This document shows positions 1 to 6,528 of a stretch of 7,091 nucleotides of DNA, one piece after another. A program made the translations under genes and the position numbers. Position 1 is the first letter of the stretch; the number at the start of each line of letters is the position of its first letter. The notes below the pieces were generated by a model. The model saw only the letters and a list, made by a program, of their open reading frames with translations. It was not told the origin of the DNA and made no database searches. Where the stretch lies: assembly GCA_003453455.1 (NCBI GenBank), contig DMLG01000011.1, positions 1 to 7,091 on the forward strand, in the 5' to 3' direction. Source of the DNA: Clostridiales bacterium. Its GTDB lineage: Bacteria; Bacillota; Clostridia; UBA1381.

Positions 1-309
1 GGGCAGTATGAAGCAGGTCAGGTTTTGGGACTTACTAAGTCACAGACCTTTTTTAAAGTTGTGCTTTTGCAGGTAATTAAAAGAATTATTCCGCCGATGA
101 GCAATGAAATAATAACGCTTGTGAAGGACACCTCGCTTGCAAGAATTATTGCCGTATATGAAATAATATGGAGCGCCGAGCGGTTTATTAAGCTAAAAGG
201 ACTTATATGGCCGCTGTTTTACACAGGCGCATTTTATCTTCTCTTTTGCGGGGCGCTTACTCTGCTGTTCGGATACATAGAGAAGAAAATGAATTATTTC
301 AGGAGTTAA
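1..309 (+). CDS. Polar amino-acid ABC transporter permease (HisM/GlnP type), C-terminal part
   Basis: This is the last 102 codons of a membrane permease whose start lies before the window; frame 1 is open from base 1. The fragment begins inside the EAA loop (E-A-G-Q at about fragment residues 4-7, followed by the G and the I-I-P-P end of the motif near residue 32). This loop docks on the ATPase subunit and is diagnostic of importer permeases. It is followed by the N-E-x-I-x-L-x-K-D-T-S-L stretch typical of the His/Glu/Gln/Arg permease family, and by a final hydrophobic helix at about residues 70-95 ending in a lysine-rich tail. The ATPase gene starts 4 nt after the stop, so the two belong to one importer. 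A substrate-binding protein gene would be expected upstream but is outside the window. The exact amino-acid substrate cannot be read from this fragment. Confidence 0.93.
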   Translation, partial: GQYEAGQVLGLTKSQTFFKVVLLQVIKRIIPPMSNEIITLVKDTSLARIIAVYEIIWSAERFIKLKGLIWPLFYTGAFYLLFCGALTLLFGYIEKKMNYFRS

Positions 310-313
310 TGCT

Positions 314-1096
314 ATGGCTATTTTAGAAATCAAAAATTTAGAGAAAAGCTTTGATAAGACAAAAGTTTTGAAAGATGTGTCCTTCCAAATGGAAAAGGGC
401 GAAGTTGTGTCGGTAATAGGCTCATCAGGAAGCGGAAAAACCACCCTTTTGCGCTGTATAAGCTTTCTTGAAAAGGCAGACGGCGGCGAGATTATATTAA
501 ACGGCGAAACTATTTTTGACGCGAAACAGGCAAAACAGATAAAAGGCGCAAAAATGCGGGAAAATCAGTTGAAATTTGGATTTGTTTTTCAGAATTTTAA
601 CCTGTTTCCGCAATATACGGCGCTTGAAAATGTAATTTTGGCACCGCGCCTTATTGCAAAGGAGCGTCCTGATTTTAAGGCGAATAAGGATAAGATTTAT
701 GCCGAGATAACGGAAAAAGCAAAAGAACTTCTTACGCGCGCGGGACTTTCCGACAAATTTGACAATTATCCTTGCGAACTTTCGGGAGGACAACAGCAAA
801 GAGTGGCTATTTGCAGAGCTCTTGCGCTAAATCCTGAAATAATGCTTTTCGATGAGCCGACATCGGCTCTTGACCCCGAAATAACAAACGAGGTTTTGAA
901 GGTAATAAAATCCCTTGCAGACGAGCATATGACAATGATTATAGTAACTCACGAAATGGCTTTTGCAATGAATGTATCGGACCGTGTTATATTTATGGAC
1001 GGCGGTGTTATTGCGGAAGAGGGAGCGCCTTGCGAGATTTTTAAAAACCCCAAGAGCAAAAGACTTCAAGACTTTTTATCAAATGTAAGAATGTAG
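314..1096 (+). CDS. Amino-acid ABC transporter ATP-binding protein (GlnQ/HisP type)
   Basis: This 260-residue cytoplasmic ATPase powers the importer whose permease is encoded just upstream. All nucleotide-binding motifs are intact: Walker A G-S-S-G-S-G-K-T at residues 36-43, Q-loop glutamine at Q93 (V-F-Q-N-F-N-L-F-P), signature L-S-G-G-Q-Q-Q-R at 156-163, Walker B ending in D180-E181 with the D-loop S-A-L-D after it, and the switch histidine H213 (V-T-H-E). The P-Q-Y-T-A-L-E-N-V and D-P-E segments are typical of the polar amino-acid subfamily. It is about 20 residues longer than a standard 240-residue GlnQ. The extra length appears as a basic segment at about 70-87 and a lysine-rich stretch around 115-135, which clostridial homologues also tend to have. 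The ATG is preceded by AGGAG at 301-305, eight bases upstream, which supports this start. Substrate specificity is not determined by this subunit. Confidence 0.95.
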   Translation: MAILEIKNLEKSFDKTKVLKDVSFQMEKGEVVSVIGSSGSGKTTLLRCISFLEKADGGEIILNGETIFDAKQAKQIKGAKMRENQLKFGFVFQNFNLFPQYTALENVILAPRLIAKERPDFKANKDKIYAEITEKAKELLTRAGLSDKFDNYPCELSGGQQQRVAICRALALNPEIMLFDEPTSALDPEITNEVLKVIKSLADEHMTMIIVTHEMAFAMNVSDRVIFMDGGVIAEEGAPCEIFKNPKSKRLQDFLSNVRM

Positions 1097-1108
1097 AGGA
1101 AAGAACAA

Positions 1109-2044
1109 ATGGGTTATACAGCGGTTTCTTACAAAATAGGCATACTTGCGGTGATAATAATTGCGGGATTTGCCGCAGTAAAAACGGGATATTTAGATAT
1201 AAAAATAAAAGACGCACTTTCAAAGCTCATAGTAAGGATAGTGCTTCCTTGCCTCATTATCTCGTCAATTACTTCAAAAGAGCTTGAAAAAGAGCTTATG
1301 GGAGATATTTTTACAGTCTTTTTGATGTCTGTGTTCTGCCTTTTAGTGCTTTTCGGACTTGGCGAAATAACCGCCAGGGTCTTAAAAATCCCCAAGGGTA
1401 CGGCACAGGTACATAAGCTTTTGTCCTGCCTTGGTAATGTGACATTTGTCGGATATCCTGTGATTACGGCAATGTACGGCGAAGAAGGATTTTTTTACGC
1501 GATTATATATTGGCTTATAAACGACCTGTTTTTATGGACTTTCGGTATGTTTGCGCTTCAAGAGGATAAACCGCAAGGCGCAAAAGATGTGCTAAAAAGG
1601 CTGTTAAATCCGAATACGATAGCCTTTTTGGTTTCAATTTTAATGTTGATTTTCGGCTTGAAATTGCCACCCTTGATATTTGATGCGGTGGATGGAATAG
1701 GAAGCCTTACGGTCAGCCTTTCAATGCTGTTTATCGGCATGGCGCTCGCATCGGTTGATATAAAGAATGCTGCGAAAAAGTGGTGGATTTTTGTTATAGT
1801 GCCTATTAAGCTCGTAATTTTTCCGATTTTGTTTATTTATATTTTTCATTGGCTTGGAATAAAAGAAATTTTGATTGGGGCAGTGGTTTTGGAGGCGGCA
1901 ATGCCTGCACAGACAGTGCTTTCCATATTGGCAAACGAAAATGGCGCGGATTTTGAATATGCCGCCTGCGGAATGTTTATTACAACGCTTTTAAGCCTTG
2001 TAACGCTGCCATTTATATGTTTTATGATAAACTTTGTGGTATGA
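1109..2044 (+). CDS. AEC-family (auxin efflux carrier/malate permease type) transporter
   Basis: This is a 311-residue integral membrane protein with about ten hydrophobic segments, at roughly residues 10-29, 38-55, 67-88, 104-124, 127-147, 170-188, 196-216, 227-249, 255-275 and 287-309. They fall into two five-helix halves, as expected for the AEC (Mem_trans) family, whose usual length is 300-320. Family marks are the N-terminal G-F-x3-K-x-G-Y-L segment, the L-P-C-L-I helix around residue 47, and L-G-N-V-T-F-V-G-Y-P, with N110, G115 and P117 at the helix-4 break. Bacterial members move organic acids such as malate or other small anions; the substrate here is unknown. A GAGGA ribosome binding site (1096-1100) overlaps the ATPase stop codon, and the gap is only 12 nt, so it is probably co-transcribed with the amino-acid importer. 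That coupling hints at amino-acid or organic-acid exchange, but this is inference. Confidence 0.9.
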   Translation: MGYTAVSYKIGILAVIIIAGFAAVKTGYLDIKIKDALSKLIVRIVLPCLIISSITSKELEKELMGDIFTVFLMSVFCLLVLFGLGEITARVLKIPKGTAQVHKLLSCLGNVTFVGYPVITAMYGEEGFFYAIIYWLINDLFLWTFGMFALQEDKPQGAKDVLKRLLNPNTIAFLVSILMLIFGLKLPPLIFDAVDGIGSLTVSLSMLFIGMALASVDIKNAAKKWWIFVIVPIKLVIFPILFIYIFHWLGIKEILIGAVVLEAAMPAQTVLSILANENGADFEYAACGMFITTLLSLVTLPFICFMINFVV

Positions 2045-2069
2045 TAATATTATATAAAGAGGTGTTTTT

Positions 2070-2687
2070 ATGAAAGTTTTAATGCTAAACGGAAGCGCAA
2101 GAAAAAACGGCAACACGAAGGCCGCACTTTTGGAAATTGCGAAAGTTTTGGAAGCGCAGGGAATAGAAAGTGAAATTTTTGAGATAAAAGAGCCTGTGCG
2201 TGATTGCATAGGCTGTGGCGGATGCACGGAAGATGGATGCAGATTTGCAGATGATGATGTAAACACATTTATAAAAAAAGCAAAAGAAGCTGACGGATTT
2301 GTTTTCGGAACGCCTGTTTACTATGCACATCCGAGCGGAAGGATACTTTCTTTTTTAGATAGGGCATTTTACAGCGGAGGTAGAGCGTTTATGTTTAAAC
2401 CTGCGGCGGCTGTTGCGTGTGCAAGAAGAGCAGGTACAACGGCAACTTTTGATGTAATGAACAAATATTTCGGAATATCAAATATGATAACAGTTGGTTC
2501 GAGCTACTGGAACATAATCCACGGAAGAACCCCGGGTGAGGCGCTTTTGGATGCTGAGGGAGTGCAGACAATGCACAATGTTGCAAATAATATGGCATGG
2601 ATATTGAAGTGTATTGAGACCGCCAAAAAGAACAATGTGCCAATGCCAAGCCTTGAAACGGGAACACGAACCAATTTCATAAGATGA
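2070..2687 (+). CDS. Flavodoxin-fold NADPH-dependent FMN reductase family protein with cysteine cluster
   Basis: This 205-residue cytoplasmic flavoprotein starts with beta-strand K-V-L-M-L-N-G-S-A-R followed by K-N-G-N-T (residues 12-16), the FMN phosphate-binding loop of the flavodoxin-like reductases. The G-T-P-V-Y-Y-A-H-P-S-G segment near residues 85-95 is the flavin-contacting loop usual for the family. The later K-P-A-A-A-V-A-C-A-R-R-A-G-T-T and S-S-Y-W-N-I-I-H-G segments are characteristic of a clostridial subgroup. A cysteine cluster C46-x2-C49-x2-C52-x4-C57 follows the second strand, as in iron-sulfur flavoprotein-like relatives. It could bind an Fe-S centre or metal, or act as a redox thiol set. 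The ribosome binding site AAAGAGGTG lies at 2057-2064. The gene is 25 nt downstream of the AEC transporter and probably ends that transcription unit. The physiological electron acceptor is unknown. Confidence 0.88.
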   Translation: MKVLMLNGSARKNGNTKAALLEIAKVLEAQGIESEIFEIKEPVRDCIGCGGCTEDGCRFADDDVNTFIKKAKEADGFVFGTPVYYAHPSGRILSFLDRAFYSGGRAFMFKPAAAVACARRAGTTATFDVMNKYFGISNMITVGSSYWNIIHGRTPGEALLDAEGVQTMHNVANNMAWILKCIETAKKNNVPMPSLETGTRTNFIR

Positions 2688-2690
2688 TGC

Positions 2691-2719
2691 TTGACAAAAC
2701 TGCAAATAAGATATATAAT
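2691..2719 (+). promoter_or_regulatory. Consensus housekeeping promoter for hydEGF
   Basis: TTGACA at 2691-2696 and TATAAT at 2714-2719 are both perfect matches to the vegetative sigma factor consensus, with the ideal 17-nt spacer. The -35 box begins 3 nt after the stop codon of the flavoprotein gene. Transcription should start at about 2725-2727, giving a leader of about 100 nt before the hydE ATG. So strong a core promoter suggests that control is exerted after initiation, which fits the terminator directly downstream. Confidence 0.88.
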
Positions 2720-2728
2720 ATATGAAAA

Positions 2729-2768
2729 TGTATCCTGACACGAAGAGATTTCTGACTGAAAGGTTGCG
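2729..2768 (+). promoter_or_regulatory. Candidate 5' leader hairpin (possible aptamer or anti-antiterminator)
   Basis: The segment 2729-2736 can pair with 2761-2768: seven of eight positions pair, two of them as G-U wobbles, with a T-T mismatch at 2733/2764. Along the same axis there are C-G and A-U pairs at 2739/2758 and 2740/2757. Next comes a symmetric internal loop that includes tandem G-A/A-G (2742/2755, 2743/2754), and then a 3-bp cap (2744-2746/2751-2753) with a GATT loop. This fold uses bases 2761-2768, which the antiterminator also needs, so the two cannot coexist. Found by hand; not matched to any known riboswitch class. Confidence 0.4.
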
Positions 2769-2804
2769 GCTTTATATGTGTTTTCTAAAACCGTACCCTT
2801 TTGG
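2756..2804 (+). promoter_or_regulatory. Candidate antiterminator hairpin in the hydE leader
   Basis: The segment 2756-2774 pairs with 2786-2804 in register (positions sum to 5560). Of 19 positions 17 can pair, including three G-U wobbles, with mismatches only at 2764/2796 and 2770/2790 and an 11-nt loop at 2775-2785. The 3' arm of this hairpin contains the whole 5' arm (2787-2798) and loop of the downstream terminator, so forming it would abolish the terminator. The leader segment GGTTGCGGCTTT resembles the terminator 3' arm GGGCACGGTTTT, which is what a competing strand should look like. Confidence 0.55.
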
Positions 2805-2818
2805 GCACGGTTTTTTTT
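2787..2818 (+). terminator. Intrinsic terminator in the hydE leader
   Basis: The stem AAAACCGT-A-CCC (2787-2798) pairs with GGG-C-ACGGTTTT (2803-2814) around a TTTT loop, with one A-C mismatch (2795/2806). An eight-base T run (2811-2818) follows and ends directly at the hydE ribosome binding site. Because it lies between the promoter and the first codon of hydE, it would stop hydEGF transcription unless an alternative fold or factor prevents it. It also serves as the only visible terminator for read-through from the upstream transporter unit. Confidence 0.75.
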
Positions 2819-2822
2819 GAGG
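2819..2822 (+). promoter_or_regulatory. Ribosome binding site of hydE (decides the start)
   Basis: GAGG lies five bases before the ATG at 2828, directly after the terminator T-run. It places the hydE start at this ATG rather than at an in-frame TTG (2801) that sits inside the terminator loop and has no ribosome binding site. Confidence 0.75.
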
Positions 2823-2827
2823 TTTTT

Positions 2828-3880
2828 ATGAAGGATTTTGAGATAATAGATAAAATAAACAGTGGAAAAGGTGCAAGTCTTTTAGAATATGCGTATCTTG
2901 TAGAAAATATGAATGAAAAAGCCATAGAATATGCAAGGGAAAAGGCGGTTGCTGTCCGTAAACGGATATATGGAAATGACATTTTTGTGCGTGGCTTAAT
3001 AGAAATCAGCAATATTTGCAAAAATGATTGCCTATACTGCGGAATAAGGAAGAGTAATAAGGATTGCGAAAGATACCGTCTTACAGAGGAGGAAATACTT
3101 GCCTGTTGCGAAGAGGGTGAAAGACTTGGGTTTAAGACCTTTGTTTTGCAGGGGGGCGAGGACGGGTATTTTTCTGATGAAATTCTTTGCGATATTATCA
3201 GGAAAATAAAAAAACGGCATAATGACTGTGCGGTAACGCTGTCTTTGGGGGAACGAAGTGAAAAAAGTTATGCGCTTCTGAAAAATGCCGGTGCGGACAG
3301 ATACCTTTTGCGCCATGAAACGGCGGATAAGGCGCATTATGAAAAACTACATCCCCGTAAAATGTCCTTTGAAAACCGTATAAATTCGCTTAAAATACTG
3401 AAAAAGCTCGGCTATCAGGTTGGCTGCGGATTTATGGTGGGCTCGCCGTATCAGACGCCTGAAACTATTGCAAAGGATTTAAAATTTATTGAAGAATTCA
3501 GCCCGGATATGTGCGGAATAGGCCCATTTATACCGCACAAAAATACGCCGTTTGCAAAAGAGGTAAAAGGTGCGCTTGATATGACCTGCTATCTTTTGTC
3601 CGTTATCCGCCTGATAAAGCCAAATATCCTGCTTCCTGCAACTACCGCTCTCGGAACAATTCACGAAAACGGAAGAGAAATGGGAATTTTGTCGGGAGCA
3701 AATGTTGTAATGCCAAATCTTTCTCCCGTTAGTGTACGCAAAAAATACGAGCTATACGACAATAAAATATGCACAGGCGAGGAAAGTGCGAGTTGCAGGA
3801 ATTGTCTTGAAAGACGGATGGAAAAAATAGGATATAAAATAGTGGTTTCAAGGGGAGATATAAAAAAAGGAGAGGAATAA
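2828..3880 (+). CDS. hydE: [FeFe]-hydrogenase maturation radical SAM protein HydE
   Basis: This 350-residue radical S-adenosylmethionine enzyme acts in assembly of the hydrogenase H-cluster 2Fe subcluster, downstream of HydG on its iron-cyanide-carbonyl product. The radical-SAM cluster motif C-x3-C-x2-C is C64, C68, C71 (C-K-N-D-C-L-Y-C). The SAM-binding G-G-E-D motif is residues 109-112. The core TIM barrel runs to about residue 300, with R-H-E-T, L-H-P, G-F-M-V-G-S-P-Y-Q-T and G-P-F-I-P-H as typical HydE segments. A second cysteine triad C315-x7-C323-x2-C326 matches the accessory Fe-S site seen in Thermotoga HydE, which is not conserved in all members. Length matches the family (about 345-350). 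The ATG at 2828 was chosen for its GAGG site. hydG follows after 1 nt, and the stop codon lies next to the hydG ribosome binding site, so translation is likely coupled. Alternatives such as BioB or PylB are less likely given the HydG/HydF neighbours. Confidence 0.95.
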   Translation: MKDFEIIDKINSGKGASLLEYAYLVENMNEKAIEYAREKAVAVRKRIYGNDIFVRGLIEISNICKNDCLYCGIRKSNKDCERYRLTEEEILACCEEGERLGFKTFVLQGGEDGYFSDEILCDIIRKIKKRHNDCAVTLSLGERSEKSYALLKNAGADRYLLRHETADKAHYEKLHPRKMSFENRINSLKILKKLGYQVGCGFMVGSPYQTPETIAKDLKFIEEFSPDMCGIGPFIPHKNTPFAKEVKGALDMTCYLLSVIRLIKPNILLPATTALGTIHENGREMGILSGANVVMPNLSPVSVRKKYELYDNKICTGEESASCRNCLERRMEKIGYKIVVSRGDIKKGEE

Positions 3881-3881
3881 T

Positions 3882-5330
3882 ATGGCAATATATAATCCAA
3901 AATCATTAAAAGCGGAGGAATTTATAAACGATGCAGAAATAAAGGAAACGCTGGAATTTGCCGAAAAGAATAAAAACAATGTGGAACTGATTGATAAAAT
4001 CCTAAAAAAAGCACGCCCGTATAAGACGGAAAACGGCTGTCGGTGCGACGGACTTACACACCGTGAGGCGTCGGTTCTGCTTGCTTGCGATATCCCTGAA
4101 AAGGTGGAGGAAATATATAAAATTGCAGAGGAAATAAAGCTTGCGTTTTACGGGAACAGAATTGTTATGTTCGCGCCGCTGTATCTTTCCAATTACTGCA
4201 TAAACGGATGCGTTTACTGTCCATATCATTTGAAAAATAAGCATATAGCAAGGAAAAAGCTCACTCAGGAAGAGGTAAAAAAGGAAGTTATAGCACTTCA
4301 AGATATGGGCCATAAGCGCTTGGCTATCGAGGCAGGCGAGGATCCTATAAATAACCCCATAGAATACATTTTGGAATGTATTAAGACAATTTACAGCGTA
4401 AATCATAAAAACGGTGCAATCAGACGGGTAAATGTGAATATTGCCGCAACAACTGTGGAAAATTACCGAAAATTAAAGGAGGCGGGGATAGGCACATATA
4501 TTCTTTTTCAGGAAACTTATCATAAGGAGAGTTATGAAAAACTGCACCCGACAGGGCCAAAACACAATTATGCTTATCATACTGAGGCGATGGACAGAGC
4601 CATGGAGGGCGGTATTGATGATGTAGGACTTGGTGTTTTGTTTGGTCTCGAACTTTATAAATACGAATTTGCAGGTTTAATTATGCACGCAGAGCATTTG
4701 GAGGCGGTACATGGCGTAGGACCGCATACTATAAGCGTGCCGAGGATAAAAAGAGCAGATGACATTGACCCATCCAGCTTTGATAATTCAATATCTGATG
4801 AGATTTTTGCAAAAATTACAGCCTGCATACGCTTGGCGGTTCCTTATACGGGAATGATAATTTCAACAAGGGAATCGGAGGAAGTAAGGGGAAAGCTGCT
4901 GAAATTGGGAATTTCCCAAATAAGCGGTGCATCACGCACATCGGTTGGCGGATACAGCGAGGAGGAAAGACCTCACGATACCGAACAATTTGATGTTTCC
5001 GACCAAAGAACGCTCGATGAGGTAGTAAGATGGCTGATGACAAAAGGTCATATCCCGTCGTTTTGTACTGCGTGCTATCGTGAGGGCAGAACGGGTGATA
5101 GATTTATGAGCCTTTGTAAAAACGGGCAGATTTTAAACTGCTGCCACCCTAACGCGCTTATGACGCTTACTGAATTTTTGGTGGATTATGCATCGGAGGA
5201 AACGAAAAAGCTTGGCTTTGAGATGATAGAAAAAGAGCTTTTAAAAATACCTAACGAAAAGGTAAAAGCACTCGCTTCGGAGCATATTGAAAATATAAAG
5301 AATTCAAATAGGCGTGATTTCAGATTTTAA
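3882..5330 (+). CDS. hydG: [FeFe]-hydrogenase maturation radical SAM tyrosine lyase HydG
   Basis: This 482-residue enzyme cleaves tyrosine to p-cresol and dehydroglycine and turns the latter into CO and cyanide bound to iron, which supply the diatomic ligands of the H-cluster. The N-terminal radical-SAM motif C-x3-C-x2-C is C106, C110, C113 (C-I-N-G-C-V-Y-C), followed by E-A-G-E-D at 150-154 in the SAM-binding position. The C-terminal extension carries C395-x2-C398-x22-C421, the ligands of the auxiliary cluster where the Fe(CO)(CN) unit is built. This extension separates HydG from the shorter tyrosine lyase ThiH (about 370-380 residues), which lacks it. Two more cysteines (C412, C420) lie between these ligands. 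The ATG has a very strong AGGAGAGG site at 3868-3875, six bases upstream. The gene sits between hydE (gap 1 nt) and hydF (gap 10 nt). Confidence 0.97.
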   Translation: MAIYNPKSLKAEEFINDAEIKETLEFAEKNKNNVELIDKILKKARPYKTENGCRCDGLTHREASVLLACDIPEKVEEIYKIAEEIKLAFYGNRIVMFAPLYLSNYCINGCVYCPYHLKNKHIARKKLTQEEVKKEVIALQDMGHKRLAIEAGEDPINNPIEYILECIKTIYSVNHKNGAIRRVNVNIAATTVENYRKLKEAGIGTYILFQETYHKESYEKLHPTGPKHNYAYHTEAMDRAMEGGIDDVGLGVLFGLELYKYEFAGLIMHAEHLEAVHGVGPHTISVPRIKRADDIDPSSFDNSISDEIFAKITACIRLAVPYTGMIISTRESEEVRGKLLKLGISQISGASRTSVGGYSEEERPHDTEQFDVSDQRTLDEVVRWLMTKGHIPSFCTACYREGRTGDRFMSLCKNGQILNCCHPNALMTLTEFLVDYASEETKKLGFEMIEKELLKIPNEKVKALASEHIENIKNSNRRDFRF

Positions 5331-5334
5331 GGAG
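5329..5334 (+). promoter_or_regulatory. Ribosome binding site of hydF (decides the start)
   Basis: AAGGAG overlaps the last two bases of the hydG stop codon and lies six bases before the ATG at 5341. It favours that ATG over an in-frame GTG at 5314, which lies inside the hydG coding region without a comparable site. Confidence 0.8.
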
Positions 5335-5340
5335 AAAAAT

Positions 5341-6528
5341 ATGGGACTTTCAGATACCGTTTCCGCGGAGCGGACGCATATATGCTTTTTCGGGATGCGA
5401 AATGCAGGCAAATCAAGCCTTGTAAATGCATTTACAGGACAAAATATTGCACTGGTATCCGATGTTTTAGGCACGACCACAGACCCTGTGTATAAGGCAA
5501 TGGAGCTTTTGCCGCTGGGTCCGTCAATGATAGTGGATACGGCGGGCTATGACGATACGGGCGAGCTTGGAAAAATGCGCGTTGAAAAGACGATGCGGGT
5601 ACTCGACAAGACCGATTTGGCGGTAATTGTAATTGATGCCTTAAAAGGTGTCCAAAAATCCGATGAAGAGCTTTTAAAGCTTGTAAAGGACAGGAAAATT
5701 CCGTATATAATTGCACGGAATAAGGCAGATTTGCTGAAAACAATTCCGAAAGCAGAAAAAAATGAAATATATGTAAGTGCAAAATCGAATTATGCGATTG
5801 CAGAGCTAAAAGAGCTTGCGGCAACCATGGCAAAAAGCACAAAATCCGAGAGGAAAATAGTTTCTGACCTTGTGGAAAGAGGCGATGCAGTCATTTTGGT
5901 GGTGCCGATTGATAAGGCAGCGCCAAAAGGTAGGCTGATACTTCCGCAGCAGCAGACAATCCGTGACCTTTTGGACTGTGGCGCAATAGCAGTTGTGTGC
6001 CGTGACAGCGAGCTTTTGGAGACACTTGAAAAATTTTCGCAAAAACCACGAATGGTAATAACAGATTCGCAGGTTTTTAAAAAGGTTGCAAAGATTGTAC
6101 CGGAGGACATACAGTTAACCTCTTTTTCGGTGCTTTTTGCAAGGTATAAGGGCGAACTTTGGGAGCTTGCAAAGGGAGCCGAAACAATCGAAAGGCTTCA
6201 AAACGGCGATAAAATCCTGATTTCCGAGGGTTGTACGCATCATAGACAATGCGGCGATATCGGTACACAAAAACTTCCCAAAATGATAGAGGGATATACT
6301 AAAAAAAATCTGGAATTTCACTTTACTTCGGGTACGGAGTTTCCGCAAAATCCAAAAGACTATGCGCTCATAATCCATTGCGGAGGCTGTATGCTTTCCG
6401 AAACAGAGATGAAAAGCAGAATGGAATATGCCAAATGCGCGGGTGTCCCAATGACAAATTATGGAACGGCAATAGCTTATGTTAATGGAATTTTGGAGAG
6501 AGCACTGACCCCTTTAAAAAAAGGTTGA
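5341..6528 (+). CDS. hydF: [FeFe]-hydrogenase maturation GTPase HydF
   Basis: This 395-residue cytoplasmic GTPase and scaffold receives the maturing 2Fe unit and passes it to apo-HydA. An N-terminal Era/TrmE-like G domain has G1 G-M-R-N-A-G-K-S-S (18-26), switch threonines G-T-T-T (44-47), G3 D-T-A-G (66-69) and G4 N-K-A-D (127-130). A central dimerisation region (about 170-280) includes V-V-P-I-D-x-A-A-P-K-G-R-L-I-L-P-Q-Q-Q, a HydF hallmark. The C-terminal cluster-binding domain has C298-x-H300-x45-H346-C347-x2-C350, which fits the family pattern C-x-H-x(44-53)-H-C-x2-C; an additional C304 lies in C-T-H-H-R-Q-C-G-D. The three cluster cysteines are all present, so the protein should be functional. 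Length is close to the usual 390-410. The stop codon overlaps the -35 box of the next promoter. Confidence 0.96.
   Translation: MGLSDTVSAERTHICFFGMRNAGKSSLVNAFTGQNIALVSDVLGTTTDPVYKAMELLPLGPSMIVDTAGYDDTGELGKMRVEKTMRVLDKTDLAVIVIDALKGVQKSDEELLKLVKDRKIPYIIARNKADLLKTIPKAEKNEIYVSAKSNYAIAELKELAATMAKSTKSERKIVSDLVERGDAVILVVPIDKAAPKGRLILPQQQTIRDLLDCGAIAVVCRDSELLETLEKFSQKPRMVITDSQVFKKVAKIVPEDIQLTSFSVLFARYKGELWELAKGAETIERLQNGDKILISEGCTHHRQCGDIGTQKLPKMIEGYTKKNLEFHFTSGTEFPQNPKDYALIIHCGGCMLSETEMKSRMEYAKCAGVPMTNYGTAIAYVNGILERALTPLKKG

Noticed and set aside
2787..2814. The leader hairpin acting as a minus-strand terminator
   Set aside because: On the minus strand the stem gains a G-U pair, but only four Ts follow and no minus-strand gene ends there.
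2722..2820. 32-codon open frame from ATG 2722 through the leader
   Set aside because: The ATG is upstream of, or at, the predicted transcription start and has no ribosome binding site. Only the shorter in-frame part from 2776 has any initiation signal.
2801..2827. TTG start for hydE at 2801, adding 9 residues
   Set aside because: The TTG is in the terminator loop with no ribosome binding site, and the extra residues are translated from the T-run. The ATG at 2828 has GAGG at a good distance and gives the family-typical length.
4002..4406. 134-codon minus-strand open frame inside hydG
   Set aside because: It is fully antisense to a well-supported gene, is composed of an unlikely cysteine/leucine/phenylalanine-rich sequence and has no recognisable domain.
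3882..5330. hydG as a thiamine-synthesis ThiH gene
   Set aside because: The C-terminal auxiliary-cluster motif C-x2-C-x22-C, the 482-residue length and the hydE/hydF neighbours identify HydG.
5314..5340. GTG start for hydF at 5314, adding 9 residues
   Set aside because: It lies inside hydG without a ribosome binding site. The ATG at 5341 has AAGGAG six bases upstream, and the G-domain motif then sits at the usual distance from the N-terminus.
5432..5842. 136-codon minus-strand open frame inside hydF
   Set aside because: It is antisense to the conserved G domain, and its leucine/proline/histidine-rich composition looks like a shadow of codon bias.
6511..6524. CCTTT-AAAA-AAAGG hairpin at the end of hydF as a terminator
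   Set aside because: It is only 5 bp, mostly A-T, inside the coding region and not followed by a T-run.
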